Assembly: GCF_041431415.1 (NCBI RefSeq)
Contig: NZ_CP107847.1
Coordinates: 54,407 to 118,406, forward strand
Direction: 5' to 3'
DNA: 64,000 nucleotides
DNA from: Streptomyces sp. NBC_00513
GTDB taxonomy: Bacteria > Actinomycetota > Actinomycetes > Streptomycetales > Streptomycetaceae
Shown: positions 38,174 through 47,588 of the stretch, piece after piece
Position numbering within the stretch: the first letter of the stretch is position 1
Layout: the number at the start of each line of letters is the position of its first letter
Notes under the pieces: model-generated
What the model was told of the DNA's origin: nothing
Databases searched by the model: none
Seen by the model: the letters and a program-made list of their open reading frames with translations, nothing else
Position numbers and translations under genes: made by a program

Positions 38174-38455
38174 GTGCCCGAGGACCCCATCGCCCAAAGC
38201 GAGCTCGCTGCCCTGACCCGGCGCTTCGAAGAGGTCTCCGCTCAGGACTCCCGCGAGTTCGGGATCATCAAGTCCGACCTCACCGCGGTTCGCCTGCAGG
38301 TCGGGAACCTGGACCAGAAGGTCGAGAACCTCACCGGTCGTCTGGACGGCCTGGAGCGGAAGATCGACGGCTTCATCGACGAGCAGCGCACGGTGAACTC
38401 GACCTTGGTCGAGCTGCTGTCCACGCTGGTGGGCAAGAGCACCGACACCCAGTGA
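38174..38455 (+). CDS. Coiled-coil protein, 93 aa
   Basis: GTG 38174 with AGGAG 7-8 bases upstream. Heptad-rich throughout (IIKSDLTAVRLQVGNLDQKV, ENLTGRLDGLERKIDGFIDE), so it is probably a dimeric or trimeric coiled coil. A perfect hairpin follows 40 bp after the stop. Function unknown. Confidence 0.6.
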   Translation: MPEDPIAQSELAALTRRFEEVSAQDSREFGIIKSDLTAVRLQVGNLDQKVENLTGRLDGLERKIDGFIDEQRTVNSTLVELLSTLVGKSTDTQ

Positions 38456-38494
38456 CCTGCCGGCCCTGCTGCTGAACCGGTGGCGGGGTGGAGT

Positions 38495-38527
38495 CGGGGC
38501 CCGGACCGCCTTGCGGTCCGGGCCCCG
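38495..38527 (+). terminator. Perfect 15-bp hairpin, 3-base loop
   Basis: CGGGGCCCGGACCGC (38495-38509) pairs with 38513-38527. It sits between the coiled-coil gene and the convergent excalibur gene, so it may serve as a bidirectional terminator. Confidence 0.75.
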
Positions 38528-38639
38528 CTCCGTGTGTGCTCGGGCCACAGAGCTTGCGCTCGGTGTCGTCGTGGGGAGGCGTCGTCGGGACTCCGAAGCC
38601 GGAAGGAGCCGCTCGGGTGCTTCCTTTCGCGGCGATTTC

Positions 38640-39431
38640 CTATTCGCAGGCGATGCCGTCCATGTCGGCATCCAGGTGCCGTCCGTAGCCGTCTTCACCA
38701 CGGCGCAGAGGTGCCGCACCGGCGGCTTGGGCTGCGTCGCAGTTCTCGTATTTGTGCTCCAGGTCGTAGCGGGCGCCCATGCTGAGGCCGACCTGGACGG
38801 TGTAGCTGATCTTCAGGACCTCGGGCTTCGTTCGCAGCTTGACGGTGTACTCGAAGGTGTCGGCTCCGTCGAAGCCCGGCTGCGGTGTGTACACGGCCAG
38901 GCTGTTGTCCGCCTGCAGCTCCAGCCGTCCGTGCCGGGGCTGCTCTGTGACCGTGATCTCTACGTCGGCGGATGTCAGGCCCTTGTCGTCGTCGAGGTCG
39001 TCGATGCGAATGGTGCGGGTGTCCTCGGCGCTGACGTGCTCGAGGAGGCGAAGCGTCCTCGTGTCGTGCATGTCGATCGAGAGCGTCGCGTTCTTGGTCT
39101 CCTCGCCCTGGGGCAGTTTCCAAAGGGGTGCTGGAAGGGGTGAGTGGGAAGGGCCCGGCGCGGCTGCGGCGTGATCGCGGTCAGGGCCGTCGAGCCAGTC
39201 GGAAAGGCCGGAAAAGACCCACCATGCGCCCCAGGCGGCGAGCCCGAGCAGCAGGCCGATGGTCAGACATCCGGCCCACCTCCCCCGGTCGTCGGCTCGT
39301 CGACGCTTTGCTTCCTGCTCGCGCAGCCTTGCCTGTTGTTCCTCACGTTCCCGCAAGGCGGTTTGGCGACGTCCCTTGATCGTTTCCTCGAACCTTTGGC
39401 GATGGCTCAGCTGGAGGTCGGGATCGTTCAC
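38640..39431 (-). CDS. Membrane protein with C-terminal excalibur domain
   Basis: 263 aa from GTG 39431, which overlaps the stop of the STAND gene by 4 bases. A charged N-terminal helix is followed by one membrane span (WAGCLTIGLLLGLAAWGAWW) and a beta-rich extracytoplasmic part (VEITVTEQPRHGRLELQADN, DTFEYTVKL). The C-terminal excalibur motif YENCDAAQAAGAAPLRRGED ends with DADMDGIACE, a calcium-binding DxDxDGxxCE loop. It is coupled to the STAND ATPase upstream, so the two may act together at the membrane. Confidence 0.75.
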   Translation of the reverse strand: MNDPDLQLSHRQRFEETIKGRRQTALREREEQQARLREQEAKRRRADDRGRWAGCLTIGLLLGLAAWGAWWVFSGLSDWLDGPDRDHAAAAPGPSHSPLPAPLWKLPQGEETKNATLSIDMHDTRTLRLLEHVSAEDTRTIRIDDLDDDKGLTSADVEITVTEQPRHGRLELQADNSLAVYTPQPGFDGADTFEYTVKLRTKPEVLKISYTVQVGLSMGARYDLEHKYENCDAAQAAGAAPLRRGEDGYGRHLDADMDGIACE

Positions 39432-42118
39432 GCGCCGTGCAGGTTGTGCGTGCGGCGGGCGGCGACGAGGGCGTGCCAGCGGGCGCGGGTCGGGCCTTCG
39501 CCGTCGATCCATCGGGCAGTGGAGACCGCGGGGAGAGGCAGGCCCGCCATGAAGTGGGCGAGGTCGCAGTAGTAGGCGTAGTCGCTGCCCTGGACGAGCT
39601 CGCGCAGTCGCCCGATGACGGCGCTCACCTCGCCCTGTTCGGCTTGCACGGCGTGGTGGAAGGCGAGAGCGAGTTCCAGGAGTGCCGATGCCGCGACGAT
39701 GCCGTTCGTGTGGATCTCTGCGCGCAGCAGGCGTCCGCGATCGTCGATCTGGGCTGTGGTGCTGCCGGCGTCGCGTACGAGGGCGGCGATCTTCGCGGTG
39801 AAGGTGGTGGTGCGCAGGCCGAGGCCGGCGAGGAGATGTTCGGTGAGTTCGAGTTCGTCGGTTGCCCGGGTGGGATCGGTGAAGGCGATGACGAGGGCGT
39901 GCTGGGCCTGGGACGTGGCTCGTTCGCCGGCGATGCCGTGTTCCTCTGCTTCGGTACGGGCGGCCGTGTAGGCGGCGGCCGCGCGTTCCATGTCTCCTTG
40001 GACCCACAGGACGTCGCCTCGGACCCGGTGGTGGCGGCCGGCCCAGCCGAGGGTGTCCGCGATGGCGAGGGCGGTGGGGAAGTCGCCGGCGAGGCGGGAG
40101 AGGTGGGCGAGGCCTCGGCGGGCGGGCGGCGCGAGTCGGCCGCCCGCGTCGGCGACCTGCCGCATGCCGTCCTGGGAGGCCTGGGTGTGTCCGAGGTCGC
40201 GGTGGGCCTTGGCGCGGTAGTAGACGGCCACATCACGTAGTTCCGCGGGTAGGCGTCCGCTGTCGATGACGGCGGTGAGGCGCTCGATGGTGCGGGTGCG
40301 GTGTTCGTGCTGGCGTCGGAAGAGGGCGCTGAGGGTTTCGACCAGGGCGTCCGCGGCGGTGTCCAGCTCGATGCGCCCGCTGGGGCCGCTGGGCCCGCTG
40401 GGCGGGGCGAGGGGCTCCCACACGGAATCGCCGATGTACGCCCAGGAGGCGTCGGCGAGCCAGCCGAGGTCGAGTCGGAAGTCCCTGGCCAGGGCGAGGC
40501 CTTGGCGTAGGCAGCCGACCAGGAGGATCCGGTCGCGGCTGGTGTGTGCCTGCCATTGGGTCCCGAGCGCGGCCAGCGCCCGGTGGGCGGCCTGCTGCCA
40601 GTCGCGGGGGGACCAGCGGTCGTCGGCGTGGTCGTCGGCGCCGCGGATGGTGGAGCGGATCAGGCCGTGGAGGTGGTACGGCCAGATCCCGAAGGGGTTC
40701 TCGCGGACGAAGGGCCGCTCGATCAGCCGCAGTGCGGGCGCTTCGTGCTGGAACCCGGCGGCCGCGGTGGCCAGGTTCAGGTCGAAGGAGTCGAACAGGG
40801 CGACCGAGCGCAGCACGTGGCGTTCGTCCGGGGTGAGGTCGGAGAGGGTGCGGGCGATCAGGGCGGGGAAGTCGTGGTCGAAGTCCGCCGGGTGCGGGGT
40901 GTGGTTGGTGCGGCGGAGTTCGAGGAAGCGCATGACGGCCAGGTCGAGGTAGAGCGGCAGGCCGTGGGAGCGGGCGGTGATGACCTGGCGGATGTCGGCG
41001 CCGATGAGGGGCCGGCCGTCGCGGGTGAGGCGGCGGGCGAGGTGGTCGTCGCAGTCCTCGGGGGAGAAGTCGCCGACGAGGACCTGCCGTCCGTAGCCGG
41101 CCGGGCGGGTGGCGCGGGCTGCCGGGACGCTTCCGGCGGGGGAGGCCAGGCCCGGCCAGGCGATCGGGCCGGTGTAGTCCAGCTGGCCTTGGAGGCCGGG
41201 ATCCGCCCATTGCAGGCGTGAGCGGCCGGTGACGATGAAGAACACGTTCGGCATGAGCCAGACCACTCGCTGGATCAGCCGCTCCAGGTCGCGGTGGGTG
41301 CGGTCTCCGACGTCCTCGAAGGTGTCGAGCAGGACGACCGGCGCCACCTTCTTCTCCGCGGGCAGTTGCGCGAGCTCCCATGCGAGGAGGTGCGGGTAGA
41401 AGGACAGGGCGTCCAGGTCCGGCTCGGCCTCCAGCAGGTCCTCCAGCCGGGCGCAGCCGGCCAGTGCCCGGACCGTCTGGCGGCGTTCGCGCAACGCCTT
41501 GACCAGGGAGCCGGTGAGGGCACCGACGGCGGAGCCGACGGTGCCGGGCAGCAGCAGCGCCTGGGCGACGTCGGAGAGCGCGGACTGCATCTGCTGCGGC
41601 ATCGCCTTGCCGAACCGCGCGGCCAGACCACCGCGGCTCAGATACTCCTCCAGGCTCTCGCCGGGATGCTGCTGCTCCCAGTAGCGGCGCAGCGCGATGT
41701 CGAAGGCGGCCAGCGGGTGGCTCAGTTCGGCGAGCGCGGCCCGGATCGTGAGCACCAGGTCCTCGAACGAGGCGCCGGCCGAGCGGGAGAGGTCGATGCG
41801 TACGGGCAGGATGCGCTCCCCGGACCAGGCGGGCTCGCCCCACTGCGCCGGCCGCTGGTCGGCGCCCGCGAGCGCGGCCTCCAGCTTCCTCGACAGGGTC
41901 GTCTTGCCGATCCCGCCGACTCCGTGGAACACGATGACGTTGTTCCGGGGCCGCTCCAGGTCCTCGACGTCGAAGCCTGGGCCCGAGACATGCCGCAGGT
42001 GCTCGGCCAGCGCGGACGCGACCAGCTCCCACTGTGCCTGACGGTTCGTGAACGCCTCCGCCGTCGTTAGTGTGCGGTCGTTCGTGCTGAACAACGCCCG
42101 CAGATCCCTGCCTGCCAC
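39428..42118 (-). CDS. STAND-type NTPase with helical (TPR-like) repeat C-terminus
   Basis: 896 aa. Residues ~55-330 form an AAA/NACHT-like ATPase: Walker A FHGVGGIGKTTLSRKLEAAL, Walker B PVVLLDTFEDVGD, and a sensor-like VFFIVTGRSRLQWAD. A winged-helix region follows (LTPDERHVLRSVALFDSFDL), then long alpha-helical repeats to the end (YRAKAHRDLGHTQASQDGMR, GDVLWVQGDMERAAAAYTAA). The N-terminal ~50 residues show no obvious effector. STAND proteins act as switch-like sensors in regulation and anti-phage defence. Which role applies is unknown; the partner may be the overlapping membrane gene. Confidence 0.75.
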   Translation of the reverse strand: MAGRDLRALFSTNDRTLTTAEAFTNRQAQWELVASALAEHLRHVSGPGFDVEDLERPRNNVIVFHGVGGIGKTTLSRKLEAALAGADQRPAQWGEPAWSGERILPVRIDLSRSAGASFEDLVLTIRAALAELSHPLAAFDIALRRYWEQQHPGESLEEYLSRGGLAARFGKAMPQQMQSALSDVAQALLLPGTVGSAVGALTGSLVKALRERRQTVRALAGCARLEDLLEAEPDLDALSFYPHLLAWELAQLPAEKKVAPVVLLDTFEDVGDRTHRDLERLIQRVVWLMPNVFFIVTGRSRLQWADPGLQGQLDYTGPIAWPGLASPAGSVPAARATRPAGYGRQVLVGDFSPEDCDDHLARRLTRDGRPLIGADIRQVITARSHGLPLYLDLAVMRFLELRRTNHTPHPADFDHDFPALIARTLSDLTPDERHVLRSVALFDSFDLNLATAAAGFQHEAPALRLIERPFVRENPFGIWPYHLHGLIRSTIRGADDHADDRWSPRDWQQAAHRALAALGTQWQAHTSRDRILLVGCLRQGLALARDFRLDLGWLADASWAYIGDSVWEPLAPPSGPSGPSGRIELDTAADALVETLSALFRRQHEHRTRTIERLTAVIDSGRLPAELRDVAVYYRAKAHRDLGHTQASQDGMRQVADAGGRLAPPARRGLAHLSRLAGDFPTALAIADTLGWAGRHHRVRGDVLWVQGDMERAAAAYTAARTEAEEHGIAGERATSQAQHALVIAFTDPTRATDELELTEHLLAGLGLRTTTFTAKIAALVRDAGSTTAQIDDRGRLLRAEIHTNGIVAASALLELALAFHHAVQAEQGEVSAVIGRLRELVQGSDYAYYCDLAHFMAGLPLPAVSTARWIDGEGPTRARWHALVAARRTHNLHGA

Positions 42119-42273
42119 GTTAACCCCCGAAGTCGTTGATCAATCGTGTCCAAGTTACGCCGCCCCCAGGGTTCTTGGAGCAGCTCATCCGCGATCTGTC
42201 CGGTCTCGGCAGAGCGGGAAGCGAGGCGCGGAGTTCCTCTCCGGCGAACTGCGGGAGCTGGAAGGATCCGGGG

Positions 42274-43080
42274 ATGAGAATCAAGCCAGGCTTCACCCTC
42301 GACACTGTGGAGCAGACCCTTGATGAAGCGGTCATGGAGTGGGAGAACCTCCAAAGCAGCCATGCTCCATGGGACCAGTACCTGCGCGACGTTGAGTGGA
42401 CCGATCGCGTTCTGAGCCAGTTCTTCGCCGAACCCGATCTGGCCGGGGGCCTCTACGACGGGCACTTCGAGCACATAATCCGCGGTCCCCAGCACCATGC
42501 GACCTCGCGTCTCCTTGCGCGGGAGGTTGAGCGGCAGATCGAGCGACTCCAACAGGCTCGGCAAGAGCTGGCGGTGTTGAGGGCCTACGCCGATCGGCCA
42601 GGCACGCCGGTCGTCTACGACACCAATGTGTTGGTTCACTGGCGGCCGCCGAACGAGATCAGATGGACCGAGGTACTGCGCGATCAGGACGTGCGTACAA
42701 CGCAGGTCCGGCTGGTGGTGCCTTTCGTCGTCATCGATGAGTTGGACCGGCACAAGAACGGGTCCGGTCAGCTGGGTGAGCGGGCGGGGAGGGCCATCCG
42801 ATACCTGGAGGGGGCTCTGGTCGGCAGTCCGGGCGTCCCGGTGTCGATCAGGGACGGAGTCACGTTGGAGGTTCGACTCGATCGGGTGGGCCATCGTCGC
42901 GGAGACGCAGACATGGAAATTCTGCTGTGCGCAGCAGAGCTCAACCGGCTCAAGCCGGAGGCGGACACCCGGGTGCTCAGCGACGACTTCGGTATGCACC
43001 TGCGGGCCCAGGGACTGGATCTGCAGGCCATGCGGCTTCCCGCCACGTACCGCAAGGAGGCTCCGGCAGCCGGCGACTGA
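42274..43080 (+). CDS. PIN-domain nuclease-like protein
   Basis: 268 aa from ATG 42274 with GAAGGA 7 bases upstream. A helical N-terminal half ends in a coiled coil (AREVERQIERLQQARQELAV). The PIN domain starts VVYDTNVLVHW (first Asp), continues with VVIDELDRHK, then RRGDADMEILLCAAEL and RVLSDDFGMHLRAQG carrying the other acidic residues. Divergent from the STAND gene by 155 bp. Could be an RNase of a defence or toxin system; no antitoxin is evident. Confidence 0.8.
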   Translation: MRIKPGFTLDTVEQTLDEAVMEWENLQSSHAPWDQYLRDVEWTDRVLSQFFAEPDLAGGLYDGHFEHIIRGPQHHATSRLLAREVERQIERLQQARQELAVLRAYADRPGTPVVYDTNVLVHWRPPNEIRWTEVLRDQDVRTTQVRLVVPFVVIDELDRHKNGSGQLGERAGRAIRYLEGALVGSPGVPVSIRDGVTLEVRLDRVGHRRGDADMEILLCAAELNRLKPEADTRVLSDDFGMHLRAQGLDLQAMRLPATYRKEAPAAGD

Positions 43081-43152
43081 GCGCGGCCCCGGGGACGAAG
43101 TGGAGGAGAATGATCCCTTTACCATCAAGATCATTCCGGAAAGGGTGGTCCC

Positions 43153-43431
43153 ATGTCGGACCCGAATACCGCCCCCTTCGAGCCCCTGGACGGCGACGAG
43201 GACCAGCTCGCGCGCGACGCCGTGCGGGAGGTCATCGCCTTCTACAACGCCCGCATCGCCGCCGAGCGCCGGGCACCTGTCCCCGACGACGCACACATCG
43301 AGCAGCTGAAGGCCGCCCGGCAGGCCGCAGTCGACGACCAGACGCGCCTGGACACCGCAAGCCCCGGCGATGCCGCCCGTATCGCAACCGACTACGCGGC
43401 CCGCCTCAAGGGACTCACCGACCAGTCGTAG
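43153..43431 (+). CDS. Small protein, possible antitoxin for the convergent zeta-type protein
   Basis: 92 aa. Helical: DQLARDAVREVIAFYNARIA, AHIEQLKAARQAAVDDQTRL, DAARIATDYAARLKGLTDQS. Its 3' end overlaps the zeta-type gene by 40 bp in convergent orientation. Small helical proteins with this pattern sit beside zeta toxins in actinobacteria, so an epsilon-like antitoxin role is proposed by inference. A divergent or upstream position would be more usual. Confidence 0.5.
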   Translation: MSDPNTAPFEPLDGDEDQLARDAVREVIAFYNARIAAERRAPVPDDAHIEQLKAARQAAVDDQTRLDTASPGDAARIATDYAARLKGLTDQS

Positions 43432-45215
43432 CGCCCCGCAGGCACGGCCAGCGGCCACACCTGCGGCCGGGGGCGACCGATCCGCGGCGGCTGCATCCGG
43501 GCCGGCATCAACGGCCGTGCCAGCCCCGCAATCGCGTCCAGCTCCCGCCGGTGCCGCGGCAGCGCCTCGCGCAGCGCCCGGTGCAGCGCCAGGAACGCGG
43601 TCGCCTCCGCCTCGGTGTAGGGGCGGGCCCGCTCCGCGGCGAGCGCCCGGGCCGGCTGGGTGCTGCCGCGCTCGGAGCGCAGCAGTGCCTGGCCGTCACG
43701 GCGGACCAGGGTCACGGCCGAGATCGCCGGATGCCCGGCAGCGAGGTGGGCGATGTCGGTGAGTGCGTGGAAGCACTGGTCGTGCCCGGCGCGGGAAGTG
43801 AAGCGCCCGTTGATGCCGAGCTTCTGGGCGCGGGCGTAGCGCAGGGCGGTGGCAAGGCGACTGTCGGCTTCCCGGACGGCCAGCATCACGAGTTCGACCG
43901 GATACCCGGAGCGGTGGAAGGGCTCCGCGCTGGCGAGGAACTCGGGGATGCTGCCGGGGGCGCCTTCGACCAGGGCGTCCCCGCGATGCCGGCGTACGTA
44001 CTCCTCGGCGTCGGCGAACCAGGCCCGGTAGTCGGCGCGGACCGCGGCGCCGGCGTTGCGCGGGTCCTCTTGCAACAGGCGCAGGTAGTCCGGGTGGGAC
44101 ACCTTGAAGTCGTCGCCCACCAGGTGGGTCGTGCCCGGGCGCATGGCCCGGCGGACCATCCTGGCCGTCGTTGACTTGCCGGCGCCCGGCTGGCCCAGCA
44201 CATATACCGCGCGCGGCTCCTCGCGCGGCACGATGCCGCTCAGGTACGACGGTGCGATCAGCTCATCGAAGATCCAGCGGTGTTCCTCGGACGACAGTCG
44301 GTGGTAGTCCACGCCGGGCGCGCCCTTGCGCGGCTGGGCAATACGGCGAACCGGTTCAGCGAGCGCGGCCGCCCGCTCGGCATCCCGCTGGACGGCCAGA
44401 CGCCGGTCCTCGCAGTGCAGTTCGCGGTGCAGCCGCTGATCGGTCCGTGCGAGATCGCGGCGGAAGACGGCGGTCTCCTGGGCGCTCCAGGGCCGGGAAC
44501 GCTCGCACGCCACCGCCCGGTCCGCCGCCGGCCGCCGCCGCCAGACCTCGCCGGTGAGCTCGTTGTCGTAGAGGACGGTGCCGTCGCGCCGCACCACGGT
44601 GATGCGGTCGGCCAGCTGCTCGGCCTCGATCACCGCCAGCGTCACGAGCATCTGCCGGGCGCAGGTGTCGTGGTTCTCCCACGACACGTACCGGCCGCCG
44701 CCGGTCACCGCCTGGGAAAGGAAACGGTCCACGAGGCCGAGCTGGCTCCAGGCTTCCGCTGTCGCCACCCCGACCACCTCGATTCGGTACCCGGCCTGCC
44801 GGTACGCAGTCGCCGACGTTCGGAACTCCGCAGGATCAGCGAGGGCGGACTCGACAACCGCGTCGAACCCTTGCGCTCGGACATGGTCCTCGAGCTCGGC
44901 CTGCCAGCGGCGCGTACCCGGGCGCACCCTCACGCCGGCGGTGCGGACATCGTCGGCCAGATGTTCGGCGTAGTGGGGGTGGACCGGCTTGTAGAGGTCG
45001 CTGCAGATCCGTACCGCGCCGCCCCGCCGGTCCAGTGCGACCTGAACGAGGTCGGCGATCCGCGTCTTCCCCGCGCCAGGCTGCCCGGCGACGACAACCA
45101 CAACGGGCCTGGGCTGGGGCGCGGCGCCCGCCGTGAACGTCGGAACGATCACCTGTTCCAGCACCCGTCGGCTCTCCGGCTCGGGAATCGCACCCAGAAC
45201 GCCGCTTTCCCGCAC
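43392..45215 (-). CDS. Tandem zeta toxin-like kinase, two P-loop domains
   Basis: 607 aa. Domain 1: VVVVVAGQPGAGKTRIADLV, RICSDLYKPVHPHYAEHL and VVESALADPAEF. Domain 2: VYVLGQPGAGKSTTARMVRR, THLVGDDFKVSHPDYLRLLQ and ALVEGAPGSIPEF. Both keep the Walker A motif and the Asp/Lys-type substrate site of zeta toxins, which phosphorylate UDP-N-acetylglucosamine. Single-domain zeta proteins are about 250-300 aa, so this is a duplication-fusion. Family is firm, toxicity not shown. Confidence 0.8.
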   Translation of the reverse strand: MRESGVLGAIPEPESRRVLEQVIVPTFTAGAAPQPRPVVVVVAGQPGAGKTRIADLVQVALDRRGGAVRICSDLYKPVHPHYAEHLADDVRTAGVRVRPGTRRWQAELEDHVRAQGFDAVVESALADPAEFRTSATAYRQAGYRIEVVGVATAEAWSQLGLVDRFLSQAVTGGGRYVSWENHDTCARQMLVTLAVIEAEQLADRITVVRRDGTVLYDNELTGEVWRRRPAADRAVACERSRPWSAQETAVFRRDLARTDQRLHRELHCEDRRLAVQRDAERAAALAEPVRRIAQPRKGAPGVDYHRLSSEEHRWIFDELIAPSYLSGIVPREEPRAVYVLGQPGAGKSTTARMVRRAMRPGTTHLVGDDFKVSHPDYLRLLQEDPRNAGAAVRADYRAWFADAEEYVRRHRGDALVEGAPGSIPEFLASAEPFHRSGYPVELVMLAVREADSRLATALRYARAQKLGINGRFTSRAGHDQCFHALTDIAHLAAGHPAISAVTLVRRDGQALLRSERGSTQPARALAAERARPYTEAEATAFLALHRALREALPRHRRELDAIAGLARPLMPARMQPPRIGRPRPQVWPLAVPAGRYDWSVSPLRRAA

Positions 45216-45348
45216 CAGTCCTCCTGAGCCTCAGTCGTTTCAGATTAAGGTCAACATAGCAGAGGCACGCCATTCGTACGGGGAATGTACGTGAGACGTA
45301 CGGACTTAGTGCGTTCCGTGGGGTAGGGTGATGGTCAGGAGGTGTTTC

Positions 45349-47580
45349 ATGTCCGAGTTGTTCGACGCGGTCGACGCCTTGATCGCGTCCCGCGCCACAC
45401 TCCCGCCACCGGCGGAACGAAAGCGGCTGCGTGCCGCGCACGGCCTGACGATCGACGAGGTGGCCACCGCACTGAAGGTGCGACGCGCCACGGTGTCCGG
45501 CTGGGAATCCGGCAAGACCGAACCCCGCCCGCCGGAACGGGACGCGTACGCGCGACTGCTGAAACAGCTCGCCGAGCTCTACCCCGCGCCCGAGGAGCCG
45601 GCCGCCCCGGTGCCCGCCACCTTCACCGGCTCGCCCGCCCCGATCGAAGCGCCGGCTCTGTCCGCAGGCCCGGCACCCGAGGCTGCGGCCACGACTGCAA
45701 CCGAGAACACCCAGACCCCTGCTCCCGTCGCCGCCGCTGCTCCGGCGGCCGCGCCCAGCGCAGCGAGCACCACCGGGACGTCGTCGACGTCGCGCCGCCC
45801 CGGCGTGAAGAAGGCCGCCCCGGCGAATACTCCGGCGGGCGGCACCGACCCGCGGTTCGAGAACGGGCCGCTGGCGGTCGTCGACGTCGAGGAGGGGAAG
45901 GTGTTGGCGTACTGCGTCGGCGGCCTGGTCCTGGACGTGCCCGCCAAGAGCCTGCCAGCCCTGGTGGACTGGACCCTCAAGGAGGCCAAGCTCGGCCAGC
46001 CGAAGCTGTCCGGGCCGGGAAGGCCGGCCGACCCGCTGATCGTGCTCACCGCAGACGCGTGCGAGCGCTACGGCCTCCCGGTGACCCTCACCGAGGAGGA
46101 GCGGATCGCCGGACGGATCCCGGAGGGCCACAAGGTCATCAAGCAGCTGACCCGCGCCGACTGGCAGCTCACCAAGCGCGGGTTCGGTCCGTGGGCGAGG
46201 ATCTACCGCCCCGCCAAGGGCTCCGACCGCCAGTGCGTCCAACTGTGCATCCCGTCGTGGAACGCGCTGGACGCACGGTTCTGGGGCACTGCCGCCCAGC
46301 TGCCGCCGGCGGAACTCGCCCGCGTCCTGGGCGTGTACGCGGCCCGGGTGATGACGCCGCGCGGCTCCACCGCCGTGACCGGCCTGGAGCTGATGACCGC
46401 GCTGCATCCGCCGACCTACGCCGTACGCGATGAGGAGACCGGCGTCCTGCGGCAGGCCGACGGCAAGACCCCCGGCTCGCTCGGCAAGGACCCGGTGGAC
46501 TGCGCGCCGTGCGAAGCCCCCGACGGGCACCCGCTACTCAAGGACCTCCCGCGCTTCCACGTCCGGGGACCTGCGGAGAAGCTGTTCGAAGAGGCGTACG
46601 ACTGGGCGCGGCCGCTCACCGACGCCGAGTGCCTGCGCAGCAACCTTGTGGGCCTGGACGTCAACATGGCGTTCGCCGCCGGAGCCAACGGATTGACCGT
46701 CGGCCTGGGCGCACCGACGCACGTCAAGAACCCGGTGTTCGACCCGAAGCTGCCCGGCTCGTGGCTGGTCGACCTGTCCCATGTCGACCTGTCGCGGGTG
46801 AAGGTCGGCAAGGAGTGGGTGGAGTTGGACGGTGCGCTGCTGCCCTCCCCGTTCACGCCGAAGGGCGACCGGCCGACGGGGCCGGCCTGGTACGCGACGC
46901 CGACCGTCGCCTACGCCCAGGAACTCGGGTACGACGTGATGCCGACCGAGGCGTGGGTCCGGTACGAGAACGGCCGCTACCTGGACGGCTGGTACAGCCG
47001 GCTGCGCGACGCCTACCTCACCACGATGGCCGACCTCGGCGTCGACGCCGACCTGCCGCCGGCGGACTTCCTCACGGCCATGGACGGCTACAAGAGCCGC
47101 GACCCGCAGATGGCCATCGTCGTCGCGGCGGTCAAGGCGACCGTGAAGGGCGGACTGGGGAAGCTGCGCGAGCGGCCCCGCGGCGAGGGCTGGACGTCCG
47201 GCGAACGGTGGCGGGCCCTGGAGCGACCGACATGGCGGCCCGACATCCGTGCGGCGGTCATCTCCCGCACCCGGATCAACCTCCACCGCAAGATCGTCAA
47301 GCACGCGTCGTTCACCGGGCAGTACCCGGTCGCGATCCTCTCCGACTGCGTCGTCTACGCCGTCGACGGCCAGAGCCCGCTGGACTTCCTGCCCTACCGC
47401 GAAGGCAAGCCGCTCCCGGGCGGCTTCAAACTCGGCGTCAACCCGGGCCTGGTCAAGCACGAAGGCACGCAGACCACGCTGTGGGGCGAAGGCGCCCGGG
47501 AGCAGTACCAGGCCCCTGAGCTCAACCTCGCCCGGTACATCAAGGACGGCACCTTCACCGACCAGGACAACGGGGAGTAG
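45349..47580 (+). CDS. tap: Telomere-associated protein Tap
   Basis: 743 aa; ATG 45349 with AGGAGG 6 bases upstream. N-terminal XRE-type HTH (KRLRAAHGLTIDEVATALKV, RRATVSGWESGKTEPRPPER), an Ala/Pro linker, then a long conserved body (FENGPLAVVDVEEGKVLAYC, TRADWQLTKRGFGPWARIYR, LVGLDVNMAFAAGANGLTVG). Size, order and the tpg gene 8 bp downstream match Streptomyces Tap, which binds telomere 3' overhangs and brings Tpg to the end. Cytoplasmic. Identification rests on memory of the family and on context. Confidence 0.88.
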   Translation: MSELFDAVDALIASRATLPPPAERKRLRAAHGLTIDEVATALKVRRATVSGWESGKTEPRPPERDAYARLLKQLAELYPAPEEPAAPVPATFTGSPAPIEAPALSAGPAPEAAATTATENTQTPAPVAAAAPAAAPSAASTTGTSSTSRRPGVKKAAPANTPAGGTDPRFENGPLAVVDVEEGKVLAYCVGGLVLDVPAKSLPALVDWTLKEAKLGQPKLSGPGRPADPLIVLTADACERYGLPVTLTEEERIAGRIPEGHKVIKQLTRADWQLTKRGFGPWARIYRPAKGSDRQCVQLCIPSWNALDARFWGTAAQLPPAELARVLGVYAARVMTPRGSTAVTGLELMTALHPPTYAVRDEETGVLRQADGKTPGSLGKDPVDCAPCEAPDGHPLLKDLPRFHVRGPAEKLFEEAYDWARPLTDAECLRSNLVGLDVNMAFAAGANGLTVGLGAPTHVKNPVFDPKLPGSWLVDLSHVDLSRVKVGKEWVELDGALLPSPFTPKGDRPTGPAWYATPTVAYAQELGYDVMPTEAWVRYENGRYLDGWYSRLRDAYLTTMADLGVDADLPPADFLTAMDGYKSRDPQMAIVVAAVKATVKGGLGKLRERPRGEGWTSGERWRALERPTWRPDIRAAVISRTRINLHRKIVKHASFTGQYPVAILSDCVVYAVDGQSPLDFLPYREGKPLPGGFKLGVNPGLVKHEGTQTTLWGEGAREQYQAPELNLARYIKDGTFTDQDNGE

Positions 47581-47588
47581 GGAGCGCG

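Noticed and set aside
40233..42032. 599-codon minus-strand frame overlapping the STAND gene
   Set aside because: Low-complexity Arg/Pro/Gly composition; the other frame carries Walker motifs.
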